Positions 55,930 to 64,000 of a stretch of DNA of 64,000 bases are shown piece by piece (position 1 is the first letter of the stretch; every line of letters begins with the position of its first letter). The stretch comes from Aquilaria yunnanensis (taxonomy: Eukaryota; Streptophyta; Magnoliopsida; Malvales; Thymelaeaceae). The notes below the pieces were generated by a model, which saw nothing but the letters and a program-made list of their open reading frames with translations, did no database searches and was not told where the DNA came from. The DNA lies in the NCBI GenBank assembly GCA_039654915.1, contig JBDJPA010000012.1:2479997-2543996 (forward strand), in the 5' to 3' direction. Position numbers and translations under genes: made by a program.

Positions 55930-58900
55930 TTATGCAAAGTATTTCTTTACTGCATCCGAATTTACTGGCTTCGGTAATTCTCGTCCATCCATTTCTGTCA
56001 GAATTAGTGCCCCTCCTGAAAATGCTTTCTTCACGACATATGGCCCGTCATAATTTGGTGTCCATTTTCCTCTTGAATCATGTTGCATGGGTAAAATTTT
56101 CTTGAGCACTATGTCACCTTCGTGAAATTGTCGTGGGCGAACCTTTTTGTTGTAAGCACGAATCATCCTTCTTTGATAAAGTTGCCCATGGCAGAGGGCT
56201 ATCATTCTTCTTTCATCAATTAGATTTAATTGCTCGTATCTAGCTTTGACCCATCCTGCTTCTCCTAATTGAGTATCCATTAGTACCCTTAATGAAGGAA
56301 TTTCAACTTCGATGGGCAATACAGCCTCCATACCGTATACCAGAGAAAAAGGTGTTGCTCCAGTAGAAGTACGGGTAGAAGTTCTATAAGCATGTAGTGC
56401 AAAAGGTAACATCTCATGCCAGTCCTTGTAAGTGACGATCATCTTTTCAACAATTCTCTTGATATTTTTATTGGCCGCTTCTACTGCACCATTCATCATC
56501 GGTCGATAAGGTGCTGAATTGAGATGCTTGATTTTGAATTGCCGGCACAAAGTCTGCATCATTGCATTATTCAGGTTCGTGGCATTGTCTGAGATGATAC
56601 ACTCTGGGGGTCCATAGCGACAAATGATTTCTTTCTTAATGAACCGGCATACCACCTTTTGAGTTACGCTTGCATAAGACACAGCTTCTACCCATTTAGT
56701 AAAGTAGTCAATTGCAACTAGGATGAATTTGTGACCATTGGAAGCTTTAGGGGTAATCGCTCCAATAACATCGATTCCCCACATGGCAAAAGGCCAAGGT
56801 ATTGCTGTTACATTAAGAGGAACAGGTGGAGCTTGGATCTTGTTGGCATATATTTGGCATTTGTGACATTTTCTTACGTGATTGACGCAATCACTTTCCA
56901 ATGTGAGCCAATAGTAACCAGCCCTCATTATTTGTCTTGCCATGGTATGACCACTAGTGTGTGCTCCACATATTCCAGAATGAACTTCTTCCATGATCTT
57001 TCGTGCTTCATGAGTATCTACACAGCGAAGTAGCATCGAGTCTGGGGTTTTCTTGTAAAGTATGTCTAGGTTTAAAAGAAAACCCATTGACAATCTTCGT
57101 AGAAATTTCTTGTCATTTTCTGATACTTCTGGTGGATATACTCTTTCTTTGAGGTATTTCTTGATATCGTGATACCAAGGCTTTCCATCCAATTCTTCTT
57201 CGATGCTCATGCAATAAGCTGGAGAATCTATTATTCTCATCTCGAACACAGGAGTATGCTCGGGGTCACTGATCTTGTACATAACAGCCAAAGTAGCTAA
57301 AGCATCCGGTATTTGATTATCTTCCCTTGGAAGATGATGGAAGCTTATACTGTTGAATTTTCGAGCCAAGTCTAGTATGAGCTTTTGGTAAGGGATCAAT
57401 TTTGAATCCCTTGTCTCCCATTCTCCGTTGATTTGATATATGACTAATGCGGAATCCCCATAAACTCGGAGATTTCGCACTTTCAATTCCAGTGCCATTT
57501 GGAGTCCCATAGCACATGCCTCATACTCTACTATATTGTTGGTACAAGGAAATGTAATTTTTGCTGTAAGAGGGAATTGCTCTCCACTTGGAGAGATGAG
57601 TATGGCTCCAATCCCTTGTCCCAAAGCATTAGATGCTCCATCGAATGCCATTTTCCATGTTTCATCATCTTTAGAGACTTCCTGTTCTATCGTCATTATA
57701 TCTCCATCAGGAAACTCCATTTTCATTGGCTCATAATCATCCAATGCTCTATCAGCCAGATATTCAGCAATCACACTCCCTTTTACAGCCTTTTGGGTGA
57801 CATACTGTATGTCGTATTCAGACAACAGCATTTGCCATTTTGCGATCCTGCCTGATAAAGCTGGTTTCTCAAAAATGTACTTAATGGGATCAGTCTTGGA
57901 GATTAGCAATGTGGTGTTGTTGAGCATGTAGTGTCGTAGTCGGTGTGCTACCCATGCAAGGGCACAACAGGACTTTTCTACTATTGAGTATTTCGCTTCA
58001 TATGTGGTAAGCTTCTTGCTCAAATAGTAAATTGCGTGCTCTTTCTTGCCTGTCTCATCACGTTGACCCAATACGGATCCTAATGAAGAATCCTGTATGG
58101 ATAAATATAGAATCAACGATTCTCCAGATCGGGGTGGTACCAAGACTGGTGGATTTGATAGATATTGCTTGATTTTCTCGAATGCTTCTTGGCATTCGTT
58201 ATTCCACTCGATCGGATTGTTCTTCTTCAGTGATTTGAAAAGAGGTTCACACTTGGATGTCAATTGTGAAATGAACCTTGCTATGAAGTTGATTCTGCCC
58301 AGGAAACTTCTTACTTGTTTTGGAGTCTTCGGGGGTTGCATTTCTTGTATTGCTTTGACTTTACTCGGGTCAACTCGAATCCCATCCTTGCTGACCATGA
58401 AACCCAATAACTTTCCTGAAGAGGCTCCAAAAATACATTTGGCAGGATTCAACTTCAGTTGATATTTGCGAAGTCTATCGAATAGTTTTCTTAGCACTTT
58501 TAGATGCCCCTTAGCAGTGAAAGTTTTGGCGATCATGTCGTCTACATATACTTCAATTTCTTTATGCATCATGTCATGGAATAATGCAACCATGGCTCTT
58601 TGATATGTAGCACCAGCATTCTTTAACCCAAAAGGCATCACCTTGTAGTAGAAGGTACCCCAAAGGGTTATAAAGGCAGTTTTTATCATATCATCTGGAT
58701 CAAGTTTGATTTGATTGTATCCAGAGAAGCCATCCATGAAGGAAAAATAGGAGTTTCCTGCGGTATTATCCACCAGCGTATCAATGTGAGGAAGTGGGAA
58801 GTTATCTTTAGGACTGGCTTCGTTCAATGGCCGGTAGTCCTGACAAACTCTTAGTTTCCCGCTTTCTTTCTTTTCGACTGGAACAATGTTAACCACCCAT

Positions 58901-59359
58901 TCTGTATATTCAGCGACCCCAAGGAATCCTGCATCCCACAGCTTTCGAATCTCATCTTTCACTCTTAAGATTAGATCCGGCTTTAATCTTCGTAACTTTT
59001 GTCTAACAGGCTTCGCCCCAGGTTTCAAGGGTATTTTGTGTAGTACTATGTCTGAGCTTAAGCCAGGCATATCTTGGTATGACCAAGCAAACACATCCAC
59101 ATATTCTTTCAATAAATGGACTAATTCTTCTTTTTCTTCAGGAGGGAATAAAGTGCCAATCTTGACTTCTTTTACATCCTGACTGTCTCCCAGGTTGAAT
59201 ACCTCAGTTGGTTCTTGACTTGTTGCTCTTTCTTTTTCATCTCGCTCAATCATTTTTAATAGCTCAGGAGATACTTGAAGATCTTCGTCATCCGAGTCGG
59301 TAGTGTTTACAGGATTATCAAAGTTCATTCTTTCATTGTCATCAAAGAGAGTTTTGGGT
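55930..59359 (-). CDS. Gypsy pol exon: RT, RNase H, second RNase H, integrase
   Basis: Counting from MNFDNP at 59328 (1132 residues): reverse transcriptase at about 105-330 with the YVDD catalytic motif at 261-264; first RNase H at about 405-530, poorly conserved; a second, archaeal-type RNase H at about 557-690 with MAFDGAS, EYEACAMGLQ and YGDSALV; integrase with HSGICGAHTSGHT and CHKCQ zinc-binding residues (about 783-824) and the DD35E triad D853, D914, E950. The double RNase H marks the Tat lineage; no chromodomain was seen. The exon probably starts at 59359, after an AG acceptor, and joins gag-protease in frame through PKTLFDDNER. No internal stop, so it looks functional. Confidence 0.93.
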
Positions 59360-59559
59360 CTGCATTATCCAGAGAGAAAAGAAAGAGAAGAAAAAAAAAA
59401 ATGGCACGAATGAGATGGATGCAAACTGGTACTTTATTTACAATGTGCATAAATCACAACTTTATTGGAATAAAAAGCAATAACTAAAAGGTTCACTTAA
59501 ACAAAGACTACACCCTATTGATTGAACCTTTCTTTAGGAGGTTTTTACTATTAGATTAC
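59360..59559 (-). other. Predicted 200-bp intron between protease and RT
   Basis: Donor CCAAA|GTAATC at 59559 and acceptor AATGCAG|ACCC at 59360. The gag-protease stop codon TAA overlaps the donor and is removed by splicing; the joined frame (3284 + 3430 nt = 2238 codons) stays open. Ogre elements have an intron at this place. Confidence 0.75.
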
Positions 59560-62500
59560 TTTGGAAAGCTTTCGATTATAACAGGCAGTTCTATCGCCTC
59601 CCAATTGTTCAGCACATCCCGTGGGCCACAAGGTTGAACAAGCTCCTCCTCTTCAGGTGAATCGCTGATGATTGCCTGAATAGAAAGACTTTCAAAAGAC
59701 TTGTTGATGTTGATAGTCAGCTTGCCTTCATTGTCATTTTTTGGAATGAGACCACCACTCACGAACGTTTCGGTGATTTCAGGGATATCCAGATTTCTTT
59801 CCTGGAGAGGATGCCCTGTTAATCGTGCAATCCTCTTTTCTCTCTTTTCAGCTATTGCCTTCATTTTATCATGTCTTGTCGGTGTGAAGCCTAGGCCGTA
59901 TTTCCCTTCATTTGTGGTGATTTTCAATGGTTCTGTGATTCCTTGTAAATCTTGTCCCAGTCCTAACCCCGGTGAGTATCCTCCTTTTATCATGAGTTTG
60001 GCAACCATGCGACTTGTTTTAGAGATGCTAGGAATGGGTTCTTCTTCATATTCACTGACATAAGCAGCATTGACAATCTCAAAAGACCTGAAGGAGCAAT
60101 CAGGTACATTTTCATTGACTTCGACATATTGAGCATCCGCAGGTCTTGATAGCAAGATGTCTTCTTCAGCGAAGACCGTGATTATCTTTCCTTCAATAAT
60201 GAATTTCATTTTCTGGTGTAATGAAGAAGGAATTGCTCCGGCCATATGGATCCATGGTCTTCCCAGCAGGCAGGTATAAGATGGACAAATATCCATGACT
60301 TGGAATGTGATGTGGAAAAGACATGGACCAATCCCTATTGGTAGCTCTATTTCTCCAACAACATCTCTCTTCGTTCCGTCAAATGCTCGAACAACAATAT
60401 GACTGTTGTTGAGGTATGATGGGTCTAAACCAATCTTATGTAAGGTTTCGAGTGGCATTACATTTAGAGCTGACCCATTGTCGATAAGAACTCTGGCCAT
60501 AATCCGATCTTTGTATTTAATCGAAATATGCAGAGCCTTAGAGTGACCCCTTCCTTCTGCTGGTATCTCATCGTCAGTGAATGTGATGAGATTTTGTGCC
60601 GTGATGTTGTTGACAAGGTGGTCAAAGTTGTTCACGGAGATATCTTGTTCAACATAAGCCTTATTCAGGACTTTGAGAAGAGCTTCTCGATGGGCATCAG
60701 AACTTAAGAGTAATGAAAGTATGGAGATCTTTGCTGGCAGACGGTTCAACTGCTCCACGATACTGTATTCACTTTGCTTTATGAGTTTGAGAAACTCAGT
60801 AGCTTGTTCATCTGTTACTGCTCGAGGCATCTCTTGCTCTTTAGATGTGTTAATAGGTCCATTTGCTGGATCCGTAACATTCTTCTCTTGTTGGAGCTTG
60901 TTCATTTGCTCGGGAGAATAACACCGACCGCTTCTAGTCATGCCCCCAACTTCTAACGGAGTTGATGTGATGTTAGAAGTATAGCCATAGTTCCATGGAA
61001 CAGTTTTGTCTGATTTGTACGGGAATGGCTTTGGAACTTGAATTCTTAAAGGCTTGAGAGCAGATTTTGATATTGGAATGACTAGTGGTCTTGGCATGAT
61101 ATTGACTTCTTGTTCTTTAATTATCACATTCACGTCATCCTCTTTATCTGACATAAAAACGATGATTTGGGAGGAGTCCATAAGACTTTGTAGACTTTTA
61201 CGGAATTCTGGGCATTCTTGGATAGAATGACTCTTACTGTTATGAAAGTTGCACCACTCCTCATCCTCGACTTCTTTATTTCCAGAAGACTTTCCTATGA
61301 TAATCCCTTCTTTCACAAGGCATGAATATACATGCTTAAGAGGGGTTATGATATCATTGACTGTTTTCTTCATCGGCCAATATTCTTCCATCATATTGAC
61401 TGGTTTGGCTTGATGAGGAGGCAATGGATTATGAGTGACGTTTGGTTCATCGGAAAAGTCCAACCACTTTGACTCAATTAATTGTTGGACTATACGCTTC
61501 AATGCTATGCAATTTTCCAGTCCGTGGCCCACGGTACCATCATGATATGGGCAATTTATGTTAGGGTCATACCACCTTGGATACGGGGGTTCCAATGGCC
61601 TTGTAGGGATTGGGCGAATAAGTTGACTTTCGATGAGTTTTGGATACAGCTCAGTGTAAGTCATGGGAATTGGTGCGAAGATTTCTCTTGGTCTTGGTGC
61701 AGGTACTGGAGGAGTTGGAACAGGTGGCCGTAACTGATTAGGTCTGTTGGGAGGATAATTGTTGGGTCTATTGGGAAGATAATCATTGGGCCTATTGGTA
61801 GGATAATAATTGGGCTTATTGGCAGAATAGGATAGGCGAGGTCCGGTGGCCACAGTGCCCACGAAGGGAATCCCTCTTCCTCTTCCTATTTGTTGTATTT
61901 CTTCATCTTTTCTTCTGGAAGGTCCTCCTCTTTTCATAGGATCGCTAAAGGATTCAGTAATCTTCCCAGTCCTGATACCATGCTCGATCCTTTCTCCAGA
62001 CATTACTACGTCAGAGAAGTTAGTTGCCGCATTGCCAATAAGTTTGTCATAATATGGGTATTTCAGTGTCTGGACAAACAAAGTGACCATTTCTCTTTCT
62101 GTCATGGGTGGCTGAACCTGTGCAGCTAAGTCCCTCCACCGCTGCGCATATTCCTTGAAAGTTTCTGGCTTTTTCTTCTCCATGTTTTGGAGAGTTTGGC
62201 GATCCGGAGCCAAGTCCATAACGTGTTTATAGTTGCCGATGAAGGCCTGAGCAAGGTCATTCCAAGTTTTTATGTTCCTTGGACCTTGGCTTAGATACCA
62301 CTGTAATGCTGATTTTGTGAGACTTTCCTGAAAAAGTGCGATCCACACCTTTTCATCTTTTGTGAGTGGTTGTAGTCTCCTTAGGAACAATGTGATGTGA
62401 GTGATGGGATCACTCGTTCCATCGTATTTCACGAAATCTGGCACCTTAAAATCTGAAGGGATTACGACGTCTGGCACTAAGCAGAGGTCATCCACCGAGA

Positions 62501-62843
62501 GAGATCCGAATATAGTGCCTCCTTCAATGGCTCGCAGTCGCTTTTCTATTGTTTCGAGTTTTTGAGATTCTGCTTCTTCTTTTGGTAATGTCTTCTTCTC
62601 TTCCTGTACAGTGTCTTGTTTCAGGTGAACACTAGCAGACGGTCCTGATTCTTGAAACAGGTTTTCTTGGACTGAGACTCGTTGCGGGGTGAATCCCGGG
62701 GGATAAGTGGGATCTTGTACTTCTTTGATGGGGACTTGAGTTGCTTTCCCTTTGATTAATTCCATCAATTGTCTCATCTGTTCTGACATACTTTCAATCT
62801 TGGACTCCATCTCCATGAGACGTCCTTCGGCTTGTTCTGCCAT
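59556..62843 (-). CDS. Gypsy gag-protease with G-patch
   Basis: 1095 residues. An N-terminal coiled coil (MEMESKIESMSEQMRQLMEL) is followed by the retrotransposon gag domain at about 140-270 (QESLTKSALQWYLSQGP, DWNDLAQAF-like WNDLAQAFIGNYK). Then come short NRPN(N/D)Y-P repeats at 343-370, two zinc-knuckle-like motifs CPYHDGTVGHGLENC (431-445) and CNFHNSKSHSIQEC (531-544), an aspartic protease at about 765-865 with LIDNGSALNVMP (active site DNGS at 788-791 rather than DTG or DSG) and the LLGRPW motif, and a G-patch near 953-985 (GGYSPGLGLGQDL). The stop overlaps the splice donor of the predicted intron, so unspliced RNA would give gag-protease only and spliced RNA the full polyprotein. Confidence 0.93.
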   Translation of the reverse strand: MAEQAEGRLMEMESKIESMSEQMRQLMELIKGKATQVPIKEVQDPTYPPGFTPQRVSVQENLFQESGPSASVHLKQDTVQEEKKTLPKEEAESQKLETIEKRLRAIEGGTIFGSLSVDDLCLVPDVVIPSDFKVPDFVKYDGTSDPITHITLFLRRLQPLTKDEKVWIALFQESLTKSALQWYLSQGPRNIKTWNDLAQAFIGNYKHVMDLAPDRQTLQNMEKKKPETFKEYAQRWRDLAAQVQPPMTEREMVTLFVQTLKYPYYDKLIGNAATNFSDVVMSGERIEHGIRTGKITESFSDPMKRGGPSRRKDEEIQQIGRGRGIPFVGTVATGPRLSYSANKPNYYPTNRPNDYLPNRPNNYPPNRPNQLRPPVPTPPVPAPRPREIFAPIPMTYTELYPKLIESQLIRPIPTRPLEPPYPRWYDPNINCPYHDGTVGHGLENCIALKRIVQQLIESKWLDFSDEPNVTHNPLPPHQAKPVNMMEEYWPMKKTVNDIITPLKHVYSCLVKEGIIIGKSSGNKEVEDEEWCNFHNSKSHSIQECPEFRKSLQSLMDSSQIIVFMSDKEDDVNVIIKEQEVNIMPRPLVIPISKSALKPLRIQVPKPFPYKSDKTVPWNYGYTSNITSTPLEVGGMTRSGRCYSPEQMNKLQQEKNVTDPANGPINTSKEQEMPRAVTDEQATEFLKLIKQSEYSIVEQLNRLPAKISILSLLLSSDAHREALLKVLNKAYVEQDISVNNFDHLVNNITAQNLITFTDDEIPAEGRGHSKALHISIKYKDRIMARVLIDNGSALNVMPLETLHKIGLDPSYLNNSHIVVRAFDGTKRDVVGEIELPIGIGPCLFHITFQVMDICPSYTCLLGRPWIHMAGAIPSSLHQKMKFIIEGKIITVFAEEDILLSRPADAQYVEVNENVPDCSFRSFEIVNAAYVSEYEEEPIPSISKTSRMVAKLMIKGGYSPGLGLGQDLQGITEPLKITTNEGKYGLGFTPTRHDKMKAIAEKREKRIARLTGHPLQERNLDIPEITETFVSGGLIPKNDNEGKLTININKSFESLSIQAIISDSPEEEELVQPCGPRDVLNNWEAIELPVIIESFPK

Positions 62844-63031
62844 TAATCTTGTTTGGAGTCGAGTTGAATATCGGTGTTGAGGTCCAATTTTACCCTTTTA
62901 AAGGAATATTTATTTTATTAGATTCTATGTGTGTATGATTGATGTGATGGATGCATGCATGAATATTGTAAATACTTGGTGAAAGAAAAACTATAATGGA
63001 ATTTCTCAATTACATTCAGCAAAAGGTTTGT
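62844..63031 (-). other. ORF1-gag spacer
   Basis: 188 bp between the ORF1 stop and the gag start. No promoter or RNA feature could be identified. Confidence 0.6.
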
Positions 63032-64000
63032 TTAAAAGAAACGACCCAAAGTACAATACTGCTTTCTGGCCTTAGATATGAACTCCATCATTCTTTGAAC
63101 ATTTACTGATGGAGTAGGACAGCTCAGTTCTTCTAACTCCTTGGCTTCTTCGCCCATTAGTTGGGCTTGTTCTGTAACTTTTCTGACTTCTACCAAAAAT
63201 GTTTGCAATTGATCTTGAGAAAATCTGTATTGATCTTCCCAGTATCTGACTCTCATCTCTTTTTGATCGGTTTCATCAACCAATTGGGAGATGACTTGTT
63301 TTTGGTATTCAACTTTCTCTTCGAGGAGTTGTGTTTTGTGACCGAGCTGTTGCATGTCAAGGAGCATCCTCTTGTTCTTCTCCTTTTCTTCCTCTAGTTC
63401 TTTCTCCAACTCTCTTTTCGCCAATTTTCTGATGACCTCTTCAGATAGAACTATTCCTTCCTTCCGGTTATTTCTCCATTCATAATAAGCAGTGGGAGAA
63501 ATAATAGGCCCCGACTTCAATATGAAAATTCTTTTCCACGCAACTGAAATACCCATTGCGAGCTTATTTGAATTTGGATCTTCGTGTGAAAATTCCAACT
63601 TACTCAGATTATGCGTCATGGGTATAAATTGCATGGACCCAAATTGTTTTCGTACTTGAGCTGGGGCATAACTTGTTCCTCCCCATATACCTAAGAGAGG
63701 AACCCACGGGCAATTGCCGCATCGGTAGACAACGCGGGTGGAGGTAGACCAGGGGGCTCTCCATTCAATTTGGAATTCGGTGATGTTCTTGAAATAATCA
63801 ACCCATGCTTCCTTGCTGTCGTGATGAATGGTTTCACTTTTCAAAAAGGCTTCGATTGGGATGAAGTCCTTTGAAAAGCGATTTCCAAAATGTTGCTTCT
63901 CACAAGGAAGGTGGCTTTTGATCCAAATGTTGAGGAGATGTGAACATCCTATGAATTTGCCCCCTCTTTGGCGACAAAAGTTTAATGCCCTGATAGTTTC
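63032..64000 (-). CDS. Ogre-type ORF1 (protein upstream of gag), 5' part beyond the window
   Basis: The frame is open from the window edge (ETIRALNFCRQRGGKFIGCS ... HLLNIWIKSHL) to the stop at 63032, about 322 residues. Recognisable ORF1 features are APWSTSTRVVYRCGNCPWVP and LLGIWGGTSYAPAQVRKQFG, and a C-terminal coiled coil (KRELEKELEEEKEKNKRMLL to about KARKQ). Ogre and related Tat elements carry such an ORF before gag; its role is unknown, with similarity to plant proteins of the aminotransferase-like mobile-domain type reported for the family. The true start lies outside the window. Confidence 0.85.
   Translation of the reverse strand, partial: ETIRALNFCRQRGGKFIGCSHLLNIWIKSHLPCEKQHFGNRFSKDFIPIEAFLKSETIHHDSKEAWVDYFKNITEFQIEWRAPWSTSTRVVYRCGNCPWVPLLGIWGGTSYAPAQVRKQFGSMQFIPMTHNLSKLEFSHEDPNSNKLAMGISVAWKRIFILKSGPIISPTAYYEWRNNRKEGIVLSEEVIRKLAKRELEKELEEEKEKNKRMLLDMQQLGHKTQLLEEKVEYQKQVISQLVDETDQKEMRVRYWEDQYRFSQDQLQTFLVEVRKVTEQAQLMGEEAKELEELSCPTPSVNVQRMMEFISKARKQYCTLGRFF

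Larger units (their letters stand above)
43471..64000 (-). mobile_element. Giant Tat/Ogre-type gypsy retrotransposon with cargo genes, 5' end outside the window
   Basis: From 5' to 3' on the minus strand: ORF1 (64000 to 63032, open at the edge), gag-protease (62843-59556), a 200-bp intron, RT/RNase H/second RNase H/integrase (59359-55930), four tandem small ORFs (54639-51727), 87-bp repeats, a LOG-like gene (51052-50423), an 86-bp satellite, polypurine tract, and a 3' LTR at 47489-43471. ORF1 before gag, an intron between protease and RT, two RNase H domains and a satellite-bearing 3' region are features of the Ogre/Tat lineage. At least 20.5 kb long. The 5' LTR and primer site are not in the window. 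It inserted in the glycosyltransferase gene. Intact reading frames argue for a fairly recent insertion. Confidence 0.88.

Noticed and set aside
56731..57855. Plus-strand frames opposite pol (for example 56731-57033 and 57499-57855)
   Set aside because: Shadows of the intact pol coding sequence on the minus strand.

Overview
This window is nuclear DNA of a flowering plant, most probably a eudicot. The coding sequences match plant families (INDETERMINATE-domain zinc fingers, trihelix factors, LOG enzymes, Nucleotid_trans glycosyltransferases), introns are GT-AG or GC-AG, and AT-rich intergenic DNA is packed with nested CACTA, Mutator-like, hAT-like, copia, LINE and gypsy elements. I cannot name the species. 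All family assignments were made by eye from the sequence; no database search was run.

Left part (1-26 kb). The window opens inside a CACTA element (to 1502) that sits in a dead copia gag (1503-2375). A trihelix transcription-factor gene of two exons (3854-6651, minus strand) follows, with a hAT-like MITE just beyond its 3' end. From 11.7 to 21.6 kb lies a transposon cluster: a 1.06-kb element with long terminal inverted repeats (TIRs) and gene-like cargo, a MITE, a Pack-MULE-like element holding a broken 5' piece of a gamma-tubulin complex component 3 (GCP3) gene split by a 3.7-kb CACTA insertion, and another long-TIR element directly abutting it.

Middle part (26-43.6 kb). An intact INDETERMINATE-domain (IDD) C2H2 zinc-finger gene has three exons (26839-29719, plus strand) and a predicted GC-AG first intron. 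After it come a hAT-like MITE, possible SINEs, a LINE 3' end, a solo LTR inside a MITE, and a small LTR element with a second solo LTR nested in one of its LTRs. A type II membrane Nucleotid_trans glycosyltransferase gene (41240-43600) runs directly into a retrotransposon LTR, which replaces its C-terminus.

Right part (43.5-64 kb and beyond) is the most interesting. It is one very large Ty3/gypsy element of the Tat/Ogre type on the minus strand; its 5' end is outside the window. In transcription order it has ORF1, gag-protease, a 200-bp intron, RT/RNase H/second RNase H/integrase, and then about 8.4 kb of cargo before a 4.0-kb 3' LTR. The cargo consists of four tandem, intact ORFs of 182 codons encoding a small basic Cys-cluster protein; an array of 87-bp repeats carrying TGACG motifs; an intronless LOG-like cytokinin-activating enzyme gene; and 24 copies of an 86-bp unit with two hairpins. 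LOG and three of the four small ORFs have the same TATA-box module. The arrangement of the small proteins (basic arginine-rich stretch followed at once by a Cys cluster) recalls the nucleic-acid-binding proteins of carlaviruses and vitiviruses. I therefore suggest, as inference, a retrotransposon that acquired a hormone-activation gene and a possible silencing-suppressor-like gene family, each with its own promoter.
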